A DNA stretch of 64,000 nucleotides. Origin: CAYZED01 sp964477445. GTDB taxonomy: Bacteria; Bacillota; Clostridia; Lutisporales; Lutisporaceae. Made by a program: the position numbers and the translations under genes. How positions within the stretch are numbered: the first letter of the stretch is position 1; each line of letters begins with the position of its first letter. Under the pieces are notes generated by a model. The model saw only the letters and a program-made list of their open reading frames with translations. It was not told the origin of the DNA and made no database searches. The stretch is taken from assembly GCA_964477445.1 (NCBI GenBank), contig CAYZED010000003.1, forward strand, positions 1-64,000. The letters are read 5' to 3'. This document shows, piece by piece, positions 1 through 7,527 of the stretch.

Positions 1-44
1 CTTTCAAGTTGACTTTTATTTTATTTTTTAAAGGAAGGACTTTT

Positions 45-125
45 TCAGTGGCCTCGCATTTCGCTTCTTTTTGTTTTTTCCATCCAAACATAAGGATCTC
101 TGTAGTCCCAAATTGCTTTGTTCAT
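45..125 (-). CDS. small 26-residue ORF, possible truncated gene start
   Basis: A short ORF begins with ATG behind a good ribosome binding site (AAGGAGA, about 7 bases upstream) and ends in TGA after 26 codons. The peptide contains the stretch WDYRDPYVWMEKTKRSEM, which to my eye resembles the extreme N-terminus of BKACE (DUF849) beta-keto-acid cleavage enzymes, but it breaks off where that family would continue. This could be a decayed gene start or a true small protein. The divergent GntR-type regulator suggests that a metabolic gene once stood here. The left window edge lies only 44 bases beyond the stop, so nothing further can be said. Confidence 0.35.
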   Translation of the reverse strand: MNKAIWDYRDPYVWMEKTKRSEMRGH

Positions 126-348
126 AAAAACAATCTCCTTTTTCTAATAATATTATAATTGTCATACCATATAACTATATGTATAATATATACTAATATT
201 ATACCGCTGTAAAGTGAACAATTTGTAAACTATACTTACTGATTAAAAAGCTGGATTTAAATACAGTAAACACAAAATATATCTTGAAAAACTTCTAAAA
301 TAAAACTATACTTAAACAAGAAAAAACTTCCGAATTGAGGTTTGTGAA

Positions 349-1065
349 ATGCCAAAAATTATCAAAAAACTTAAGATGGCTGATTTTGTTATCGATGAAA
401 TTAAAAACATGCTTCTTGATGGAAGACTCAAAGAGGGCGACAAACTCCCCAACCAAATCGATTTTGCTCTTCAGTTAGGTGTTAGCAGGCTTTCCCTAAG
501 AGAAGCTTTGCACACTTTACAAATGAAGGGTGTTATTGTACAAAGTCCAAAAAAAGGCACGACAATAATCTCTGGAAACCCCAATAATTGGTTCAATGCT
601 GTCGATACTCCACTATTATCAGATGTGAAAGCCACTATGGAATTACTTAAGGCAAGAAGTGTTATTGAATTAGCTGTCGCAGATGAGCTAAATAATAACA
701 TAGACTCAAATGACATAAATGCATTATCTTCTCTTCTAGATGAAATGGAAATAGCTTTTAACGAAGATGATTTTAAGAATTATGTTAAGTTAGATATAGA
801 TTTTCATACAATTTTAGTAAAAACCTCAAAAAATCGCTATCTTATAAATATGTATATGACTTTATATAATCAAATTGTCCAATTTATGTCAGAATCTTTT
901 TTAGTACATCCAAATAGAAGTAATTATTCTATTGAAGAGCATACAGAAATAGTAAAAAATCTGAAGGAATCAAAACTTGAAGATGCCAAAAAATGCATAG
1001 TCGATCATATTAAGTTAATTGAAAAGCAATTCATTGATTATTATAAAGAAAATAATATGATATAA
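349..1065 (+). CDS. GntR-family transcriptional regulator, FadR/FCD type
   Basis: The 238-residue protein has the two-domain build of FCD-type GntR repressors. Residues 5-75 form the winged helix (KEGDKLPNQIDFALQLGVSRLSLREALHTL is typical, with the VSRLSLREAL recognition helix). Residues 95-230 form the all-helical FCD ligand domain with conserved acidic and histidine positions (DFHTILV, EEHTEIV, VDHIKLI) that bind a metal and a carboxylate ligand in relatives. The ATG sits about 10 bases after GAGG. Such regulators usually control transport or catabolism of an organic acid or amino acid. The likely target lies to the left of the window or is the short reading frame at 45-125; that is inference. 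Confidence 0.88.
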   Translation: MPKIIKKLKMADFVIDEIKNMLLDGRLKEGDKLPNQIDFALQLGVSRLSLREALHTLQMKGVIVQSPKKGTTIISGNPNNWFNAVDTPLLSDVKATMELLKARSVIELAVADELNNNIDSNDINALSSLLDEMEIAFNEDDFKNYVKLDIDFHTILVKTSKNRYLINMYMTLYNQIVQFMSESFLVHPNRSNYSIEEHTEIVKNLKESKLEDAKKCIVDHIKLIEKQFIDYYKENNMI

Positions 1066-1067
1066 AG

Positions 1068-1101
1068 AAAGGGTGAGCACTTTTGGTGTTGCACCCTTTT
1101 T
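1068..1101 (+). terminator. Rho-independent terminator after the GntR gene
   Basis: An 8-bp stem AAAGGGTG / CACCCTTT (1068-1075 and 1092-1099) is followed by a short T run, directly downstream of the regulator stop codon. It lies between two convergent genes. Confidence 0.7.
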
Positions 1102-1108
1102 ACTATAA

Positions 1109-2296
1109 CTATTTCAACTCTATTTCAATCTCTGCTTTCATTCCCGATTTCAGCACTCCTGATTTATCAGAAATTTTGACCTTTATCTTAGTCGCCTTAT
1201 GTTTACTGTCATTTGTGGATTGTTTGTCAACAGGTGTGTATTCATGAGCAAGGTCAATGTAATTCACTATGCCATCAATATTCCCAATCTCAGTTTTCAC
1301 TTTAAGTTTTTGTCCATATTTAATTTTGCCCAAATATTTGTCTGGTATATAGGCTATAACGTCCAGCCCATTATCAACTGCTATATCTGCTATGTTGGCG
1401 CTAGCATTTATAACATCTCCTAGATTGTAATTTTTACTAATAATAATTCCATCTGCAAGTGCGGTGATTTTGTAATTTTCCAAATTAGTTTTAGCTTGTG
1501 CCAATTGACTTTTTGATTGACTTAAGTCTGCTTTTGCCATGATAATTGTTTGGCTAGTAGCTCCTGCCTTTGCTAGTTCAAGCGAAGCCTTTACTGCATC
1601 ATAACCTGCTTTTGCTGCCGCAATTGCTTGCGTGGTTGATCCTTTTTTTACTAGTGCGTATTGAAGCTCTGCATTCTCTTTTTGTAACTTCGCCGTGGAT
1701 AACTGCTCTACCGCAATATCTTTTTTATAGTTTGCTGCATCTAAATCAGCTTTGGTAATCAAACCTTTATCGAACGCAGTCTTTGCATTATCATATTGAG
1801 AACTAATATAATCATACGAAATTTCCGCTGTTTGAACCGCTTTACTAGCGATTGAAACTGCTACTGCTGCTTGTTCTTTCTGCTCTGTTCTACTTCCACT
1901 CTTTAACAAATCCCATTGAGCCTTTGCTGCACGCAGTTGCGCTTCAAGCTGAGAAATTTGCTGCGGCCTAGCACCTTTTTCTATTTCATCTAATTTTGCA
2001 CTTTTTAATTTCACTACTGCTTCAAGCTGTTCAACAGTATATTTCGCGTTAGTGTCGTCAATTAATGCTATTATCTCGCCTTTTTTTACTGCCTGCCCCT
2101 GTTCTTTATACAATTCGATAATTCTTCCAGGTACAGTGCTTATTGCTGAAACCACTTTATTTTCAACTGTTCCAGTAAGCGTAATTTTGTCCAAATTATT
2201 AATGTAGTTATTATATACCAAAATTGAAATCGTGATTATCGCAATTACAGTAAGTCCAATAATCGGTCTTATTACTTTGTGATTTATCTTTTCCAT
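1109..2296 (-). CDS. HlyD-family membrane fusion (periplasmic adaptor-like) protein
   Basis: The protein has a membrane segment near residues 10-30, then a biotinyl-lipoyl-like half (VVSAISTVPGRIIELY, GQAVKKGEIIALID), a long alternating helical hairpin rich in Ala, Lys, Glu and Gln (roughly 70-260), and the second lipoyl half (ITALADGIIISKNYNLGDVI). This is the HlyD/EmrA adaptor architecture. It lies 16 bp after the ABC-2 permease gene in the same direction, so it probably works with that permease in export of drugs or lipids. The ATG at 2296 is preferred over the GTG three codons earlier because AGAGGTGG lies at correct spacing before it. Confidence 0.88.
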   Translation of the reverse strand: MEKINHKVIRPIIGLTVIAIITISILVYNNYINNLDKITLTGTVENKVVSAISTVPGRIIELYKEQGQAVKKGEIIALIDDTNAKYTVEQLEAVVKLKSAKLDEIEKGARPQQISQLEAQLRAAKAQWDLLKSGSRTEQKEQAAVAVSIASKAVQTAEISYDYISSQYDNAKTAFDKGLITKADLDAANYKKDIAVEQLSTAKLQKENAELQYALVKKGSTTQAIAAAKAGYDAVKASLELAKAGATSQTIIMAKADLSQSKSQLAQAKTNLENYKITALADGIIISKNYNLGDVINASANIADIAVDNGLDVIAYIPDKYLGKIKYGQKLKVKTEIGNIDGIVNYIDLAHEYTPVDKQSTNDSKHKATKIKVKISDKSGVLKSGMKAEIEIELK

Positions 2297-2312
2297 TTTC
2301 TCCACCTCTTTT

Positions 2313-3329
2313 TTATATTTTTCGATGTTTCTTAAGTGCTAATATGTTTGCAAAAATAAAGAATATACAAATCAATGACAATATTAAAACGTCATACCAA
2401 ATGTAATCCCACCCAAGTCCACGAATCATAATATTTCTTAATGCGTCAGCAACATACCAAAGTGGCATAAACTTTGTTAAAGCTTGAAGCGCTGGTGCCA
2501 TAGTGCTTATGTCAAATAGCCCAGAGAAGAAAACCTGAGGAACTACTATTATAGGAATGAATTGAACCATTTGGAGTTCATTATCCGCAAAAGCCGAAAC
2601 AAATGTCCCTATCGTAAGTCCCACCATCGCTGTTAAGAAAGTTATCAACATAACTAAGAAAAATGAGCCAATCATCATTATTCCCAAAACATTTATCGCA
2701 AACCATGCAATTAGAGCGGATTGAAGCACAGTGAAAACTCCATAACCAAGTGTATATCCTATAACAATTTCCCACCGTCTAAGCGGCGTTGCCAGAATTC
2801 GCTCCAAAGTTCCTGTATTTCTTTCTCCAAGTAGCGAAACCCCAGAAATCAGAAAAACGAAAAAGAAAATGAAAAATCCTATTAATATCGGCCCAAAATT
2901 ATCAAACATTGCCATATCGCTATATCCATATAAATAATCTGTCTTTATTGCTCCTGAAACATTAAGTGGCATCAAAGCGTTTTTTATGAGCATAAGCACA
3001 GCGTTACTCTTAGTCGGGTCGCTTCCCTCAAACTGAACGTTCGGCACTCCATTTTTGAAATTAACAATTGCATCTAGTTCACCGTTCCTTATAGCGAGGT
3101 ACGCATCACCTTCAGTATATCGAATAACTTCTGCTTCCTTATTTTCAAGTCTATCAACAAAACTTAGAGGAGCATTTATTATTGCTATTTTCGGATGGTA
3201 ATTTGACACCCCGAATATAAAATACATCAATGTCAAAATCAGCATAGGAGCAAAGATCATAAGTCCAACTGTTCTTTTGTCGTGTCTTAATTGTCTCAAA
3301 ATCCTAAACATAACGGCTCTGACTCTCAT
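2313..3329 (-). CDS. ABC-2 type transporter permease
   Basis: The 338-residue membrane protein has one helix near residues 20-40, a large extracytoplasmic loop (roughly 45-145), and five to six helices in the C-terminal half. The ABC-2 family signature is visible as ERNTGTLERILATPLRRWEI near residues 165-190. It belongs to the YhfK/YbhR-like drug or lipid exporter class. Its ATG overlaps the stop codon of the upstream ATPase gene (ATGA), so the two are translationally coupled. GGAGGTG precedes the start. Confidence 0.88.
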   Translation of the reverse strand: MRVRAVMFRILRQLRHDKRTVGLMIFAPMLILTLMYFIFGVSNYHPKIAIINAPLSFVDRLENKEAEVIRYTEGDAYLAIRNGELDAIVNFKNGVPNVQFEGSDPTKSNAVLMLIKNALMPLNVSGAIKTDYLYGYSDMAMFDNFGPILIGFFIFFFVFLISGVSLLGERNTGTLERILATPLRRWEIVIGYTLGYGVFTVLQSALIAWFAINVLGIMMIGSFFLVMLITFLTAMVGLTIGTFVSAFADNELQMVQFIPIIVVPQVFFSGLFDISTMAPALQALTKFMPLWYVADALRNIMIRGLGWDYIWYDVLILSLICIFFIFANILALKKHRKI

Positions 3330-4061
3330 TTTCCTACACCTCCATAAAACAGAAATGCTTCTTCAATACTGTCAGTGTTTGTCGCAGTTTTTAGCTCCGA
3401 AGGTGAACCTAGTGCTATAAGCCGACCATCTCTTATCATGCCGATGGAATCACATTTTTCTACTTCATCCATAACATGAGTTGTGACAATAATTGATATT
3501 CCAGCAGCTCTAAGATCAAATAATTCTTTCCAAATTATTCGTCTCAAAACTGGATCAATCCCTATAGTCGGTTCGTTAGCATTGGTGGTTCATGAATAAG
3601 TGCAATCGCTAGTGAAAGTCTTCTCTTCATTCCTCCCGAATAAGCTTTAACTTGCTTCTTAAGATCATTTTGGAGATCAACCAATTCCATAACCTCAAGG
3701 ATTCTTTTTTTCTGTTTTGCTTTTGGCATACTATATAGCGATGCAAAGAATTCCAGGTTTTCTTCGGCCGTCAATTCTCCATAAAGCGCATCAGATTGAG
3801 CCATATATCCGATCTGATCCATCATCTGCAACTTTGGCATTTTGACACCCATAAGATAAACATCGCCCTTCGTTGCCATATCAATACCAGCAATCATTTT
3901 GATAAGTGTCGTTTTTCCAGAACCTGATGGACCAAGAAGCCCTAGTATTTGAGACTTTGGCATACTCAAATTAATATCAAACAAAACTTGTTTATCCCCA
4001 AAAAAACGGNNNNNNNNNNCTTCTGAACCTCAAAACAAAGATCATTGTTTGGCTGTGTCAT
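3326..4061 (-). pseudogene. ABC transporter ATPase, frameshifted at Walker B and crossing an assembly gap
   Basis: The gene starts at an ATG (4059-4061) behind GGAGGAG and encodes a CcmA-type ATPase: Walker A LLGPSGSGKT, Q-loop MAQSDALYGELTAEE, signature AYSGGMKRRLS. At about 3576-3584 the reading frame breaks. After HEPPML the expected Walker B residues ILD are absent, and the sequence resumes one frame over with EPTIGIDPVLRRI, followed by the H-loop TTHVMDEVEKC. Comparison with the family predicts nine bases (ILD codons) where only two remain, so about 7 bp are missing. A 10-N gap also interrupts codons near the N-terminus. This is either a genuine inactivating deletion or a sequencing error; the permease and adaptor genes downstream are intact. 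Confidence 0.75.
4010..4019. other. assembly gap (10 N)
   Basis: Ten N inside the N-terminal coding region of the ABC ATPase. The flanking codons read FEVQK and RFFGDKQVLFD, which fit one continuous N-terminus, so the gap is probably only a few codons. Confidence 0.95.
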
Positions 4062-4229
4062 TTATTTCTCCTCCCGTCGGTTATTCAACGCCGTGTCTAT
4101 TATCTAATTTGATTTTATTCTTTATTTTTACTTGTTTCAATATGCAAAATTTCAACAAGTGAATGATAAGCAACACTTAATTACCATCTGTTGATTATCT
4201 GATTTTTATGTTAAATTCATATCAATTTT

Positions 4230-4272
4230 GAGTCATATTCAAATCATTTTCGAGTCATATTCAAATCATTTT
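4230..4272. repeat. two-copy 22-bp direct repeat at the tetR 3' end
   Basis: GAGTCATATTCAAATCATTTT occurs twice with a 22-bp period. The right copy encodes the last codons of the TetR protein; the left copy lies past the stop. This looks like a small tandem duplication rather than an operator. Confidence 0.7.
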
Positions 4273-4897
4273 TTAAACCCGCTACGCTGAAAGGCCCCAG
4301 AATAAAAAGTCTTGTTAAAATGAGTGCCATCTCATCAGGGCTTTCTTTCATTCCGCTGTTTACCCACTGCAAAACTACTCCTAAATGAGCTGACATAATA
4401 TAAGAAATAAAATATTCCGACGGTACGATAAAATTATTAATATTTACACTAGTAATAAACGAATTATCCTTCAAACGATGGAGAATAAAATCTTTCAGTC
4501 TATCGCGAAATTTTGGGTCTGCATTTGCTCCAAGAAAGGCTTTCGCAAGAATTTCATTAGTTTGTAAAAACTCAAATATTTTCTTAATAAAAGGAACTGG
4601 CTGATTAATTACTACTTGGTTTAATCGCTCATCGAAAATAAAAACATCCTCAAAAGTTGTGTCTTTTGCGAAATTCATAAGTTCTTCTAATATCTCGTTT
4701 TCAAGCTTTTCTATCAAATCAAATTTGTCCACATAATGCAGATAAAAAGTCCCTCGATTTATATCAGCTTGCTCAGTGATATCAGTTATTGATATGTCAT
4801 TAAAATTCTTTTTGTCCAAAAGTTCATAAACTGCTTTTTTTATCATTTTCTTTGTTCTAATAGCTCTTCTGTCAGTAGGGGAAGTTTCTTTCGACAT
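4244..4897 (-). CDS. TetR-family transcriptional regulator
   Basis: The 217-residue protein carries an N-terminal TetR helix-turn-helix (residues about 12-58, ending in the typical NRGTFYLHYVDKFDLIEKL) and a helical ligand-binding C-terminal domain. The ATG at 4897 is chosen over upstream codons because AGAAGGAG lies 8 bases before it. The gene sits immediately upstream of the ABC-2/HlyD efflux genes on the same strand. Regulators in this position typically repress the pump and release it when a toxic substrate binds; this is inferred from context. Residue use (TTFED, NQPVPFIKKIFEFL) matches the TetR_C_8-like subgroup common in Bacillota. Confidence 0.88.
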   Translation of the reverse strand: MSKETSPTDRRAIRTKKMIKKAVYELLDKKNFNDISITDITEQADINRGTFYLHYVDKFDLIEKLENEILEELMNFAKDTTFEDVFIFDERLNQVVINQPVPFIKKIFEFLQTNEILAKAFLGANADPKFRDRLKDFILHRLKDNSFITSVNINNFIVPSEYFISYIMSAHLGVVLQWVNSGMKESPDEMALILTRLFILGPFSVAGLKNDLNMTRK

Positions 4898-4919
4898 GGG
4901 ATCAACTCCTTCTAATACT

Positions 4920-6107
4920 TTAACGTTCAAGTAAAAAATCAACAATATTAATTTGTTTTATGCCATCTTCACTCACTGGAATTTCATCCATTGACAAAAT
5001 GTATTTTGGAAAATGGTCATTAATTTTTTTTAACGGTGCAATTTCACGTTCAAAAGTATTTGAATCAAGAATAGTTGCTGCTACCTGGTAGTAAATCTTA
5101 TCGCCACCAATAGTTGCTACGAAATCTATTTCTTTATCTCCAATTTTGCCTATTTCAACTTTGTTTCCACGCCTTAAAAGCTCTAGATATACTATATTTT
5201 CAAGAATGTGTCCTATATCAGTGTTTTTGTCTCCAAGAAGCATACGTCGAAGACCGACATCTACAAGATAATATTTTTCGAGAGACTTGAGATGCGCCTT
5301 CCCCTTGATGTCATATCTTCCGACCTTATACAAAATAAAAGCTCCTGTTAGTGCTTCAATATAGTTTTCAACTGTCATAGACGTAGTTTTTCTCCCATAT
5401 GAGGTTAGACTGTCAGCGATTTTTTTAAACGAAACAGTGTTTCCAATATTATCGAACAAAAATTTTATTATACTTTCAAGTAAGTTAATGTCATTTATCC
5501 GCTTTCTTGCAACTATGTCTTTTATCAAAACAGTGTTATAAATTCCCATAAGATAATCTCGATGAATATCTTCATCTTTAATAATGGCAGTATAAGGAAA
5601 CCCGCCGTTTCTAAAATAATTATTCCATGCGTCACGCTTATCTCCGCCAACGATTTCATAATATTCAGCAAAAGAAAGGGGCAACATTCTAATTTCAATA
5701 TATCTGCCTGAAAGTAATGTGGCTAGTTCACCAGATAGCATCTGAGCATTTGAGCCCGTAATATAAAGATCTACATTTTCCTTGATAAATAGGCTGTCGA
5801 CGGCCTTTTGAAACAATGGAACATTTTGTATTTCGTCCAAAAACACATACATCATTTTGTCAGGTATTAGTCGTTGAGTCACATATTCATGGAGTTTTCT
5901 ATAATCAAGATAAATCTCATTTGAAATATCCTCAAAATTCAAAAATATTATCTGATCATTTTCCACACCGTGCTCTTTCAAATATTTTCGAAATAGCAAG
6001 AGCAAAGTAGATTTCCCACATCGGCGAATTCCTGTAACTACTTTTATAATTTTTTTATCTTTCATTTTAACTAGTTTTTCCATGTACTGCTTCCTTTGAA
6101 CCATCAT
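4920..6107 (-). CDS. AAA+ ATPase with DUF4143 C-terminal domain
   Basis: The 395-residue protein has Walker A GIRRCGKST (about residue 27) and Walker B MYVFLDEIQ (about 86), followed by a sensor-like TGSNAQML and a C-terminal DUF4143 region ending in a PD-(D/E)XK-like motif (EIDFVATIGGDKIYYQV). Such two-domain ATPases are abundant in anaerobes and archaea, with no settled function. It lies 22 bp upstream of tetR in the same direction and may be cotranscribed with it. The start follows a G-rich ribosome binding site. A second, clearly different member lies at 50268-51560. Confidence 0.85.
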   Translation of the reverse strand: MMVQRKQYMEKLVKMKDKKIIKVVTGIRRCGKSTLLLLFRKYLKEHGVENDQIIFLNFEDISNEIYLDYRKLHEYVTQRLIPDKMMYVFLDEIQNVPLFQKAVDSLFIKENVDLYITGSNAQMLSGELATLLSGRYIEIRMLPLSFAEYYEIVGGDKRDAWNNYFRNGGFPYTAIIKDEDIHRDYLMGIYNTVLIKDIVARKRINDINLLESIIKFLFDNIGNTVSFKKIADSLTSYGRKTTSMTVENYIEALTGAFILYKVGRYDIKGKAHLKSLEKYYLVDVGLRRMLLGDKNTDIGHILENIVYLELLRRGNKVEIGKIGDKEIDFVATIGGDKIYYQVAATILDSNTFEREIAPLKKINDHFPKYILSMDEIPVSEDGIKQINIVDFLLER

Positions 6108-6174
6108 ATCCGCCCCCCTTTTTAATTATAGTGTAGCATTAAAAAACTCTAAAATAAAGAAGTTTTTATATTGC

Positions 6175-6212
6175 ACTTTAAAAACTTTTCAAAAATACAA
6201 AGTTTTTAAAGT
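6175..6212. promoter_or_regulatory. perfect 14-bp inverted repeat between divergent genes
   Basis: ACTTTAAAAACTTT (6175-6188) and its exact complement (6199-6212) flank a 10-base loop. It lies between the start of the DUF4143 ATPase gene (minus) and the HipA-like kinase gene (plus). There is no gene end here for it to terminate, so it is more likely an operator or cruciform. Confidence 0.5.
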
Positions 6213-6330
6213 CCATGCCTATAAACTTTCGCTCGCTCTGTTTCTAGTCACTCATTATATAAATTGTACAAATAATATGCTATATTATATACATTCCTAG
6301 GAAAATCAAGCTCTAAGGAGGAACAAAAAA

Positions 6331-7458
6331 ATGGCATATATATTAAAACAATATGATATAGCCCTTATGAAATTTGATATTTGTAATGATTTTGATGGCA
6401 TGACTACCAAAATTTTATGGGTTGATGAAAATAAAAAAAATTTGTTACCACTTGATTTACAGGAAAATAACGAGAGCCTATCCAAGTGGATTAAAGGAAG
6501 AGTTGTCCCTTCTAATCGTGCTTATGTTGAAAATTTTTTGGCTAAACTAGGACTTAATGAAAAAGACACAAAAGGAATTATTGATATTTGCAAAGGTTTG
6601 TCTCTAAATGATAGTTATTGGATTGTAGCTGAAAACTTCAGCGGTTCTTTCGAGAAACACAATCTTTATAATAACCCTTTTAGCTCAACCATTGCTTTGA
6701 TAGCCTTTACTGGCTATGGTAGTATTAATCGCACACCTTTTCGTTCATCTCCCGAGTTTACCACTAATGGCATGCTTGCTAAGTGTTGGCGAAGAGTCGG
6801 TGGCAAAATTTTGCTTTATAAATCGGGAACAGAAGGTTTCAAAAATTCAGGGAAAGAACCTTATTCAGAATTTTACGCTTCCCAAATAGCTGAGGCTATG
6901 GGGCTTAATGCTGTTAAATATAACTTATCTCAATGGAAAGGCAGACTTTGCTCTACTTGCGAAATTTTTACTGATATAAACACGTCCTTCATTCCGATTG
7001 GCAGACTTGTTAAAGAAGGTGGCGTCCGCGCAGTACTAAAATACTCGAAAGAGCTTGGCCAAGACTATTATCAGAATTTCGTCGATATGTTTGTTTTTGA
7101 TGCTGTAATATGCAATACGGATAGACATTTTGGTAACTATGGAATTTTAGTTGATAACAAAACCAATAGCTTTAAATGTAGCGCTCCAATTTTTGATAAT
7201 GGCATATCACTTTTTCATTATGCTATGGAAGATGATTTGAAAGATATTCACGCTTATGCGAAAACTCGTGTTCCAGCAACATACCCTGATTTTCTGCAAT
7301 TCGCTAAGGAAATTATGACAAAACGTCAAAGAGATATGTTATCTAAGCTTCTAGTGTTTAAATTAAAAAAACACTCGCGTTATAATTTAGATGACAAACG
7401 CCTTAGAGTATTGGAATCTTTTGTCCATGAAAGAGTAAAAGAACTGCTTTCAGATTAA
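6331..7458 (+). CDS. HipA-like serine/threonine kinase-fold protein (orphan)
   Basis: The 375-residue protein has the HipA C-terminal catalytic signature: FDAVICNTDRHFGNYGIL (catalytic Asp with downstream Asn) and the metal-binding APIFDNGISL. The N-terminal 130 residues (IKGRVVPSNRAYVENFLAKLGL) match the clostridial HipA-domain proteins that lack the classic HipA N-domain. GGAGG lies at good spacing before the ATG. HipA kinases phosphorylate translation factors such as glutamyl-tRNA synthetase and are normally paired with an HTH antitoxin; no HipB-like gene is adjacent here. A toxin role is therefore inference only. Confidence 0.8.
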   Translation: MAYILKQYDIALMKFDICNDFDGMTTKILWVDENKKNLLPLDLQENNESLSKWIKGRVVPSNRAYVENFLAKLGLNEKDTKGIIDICKGLSLNDSYWIVAENFSGSFEKHNLYNNPFSSTIALIAFTGYGSINRTPFRSSPEFTTNGMLAKCWRRVGGKILLYKSGTEGFKNSGKEPYSEFYASQIAEAMGLNAVKYNLSQWKGRLCSTCEIFTDINTSFIPIGRLVKEGGVRAVLKYSKELGQDYYQNFVDMFVFDAVICNTDRHFGNYGILVDNKTNSFKCSAPIFDNGISLFHYAMEDDLKDIHAYAKTRVPATYPDFLQFAKEIMTKRQRDMLSKLLVFKLKKHSRYNLDDKRLRVLESFVHERVKELLSD

Positions 7459-7460
7459 GC

Positions 7461-7481
7461 AATTCTTTAAAGAATTTTTTT
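7461..7481 (+). terminator. weak palindromic terminator
   Basis: AATTCTTTAAAGAATT followed by five T directly after the kinase stop codon. The stem is short and AT-rich, so efficiency is uncertain. Confidence 0.4.
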
Positions 7482-7527
7482 ACTTGTTCAGATTTTTTGT
7501 TATACAGCATTTTCGCCCCTAGCAGCA

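Noticed and set aside
3326..3547. Small independent ORF of 73 codons
   Set aside because: It is the C-terminal part of the frameshifted ABC ATPase, beginning in the middle of the D-loop region.
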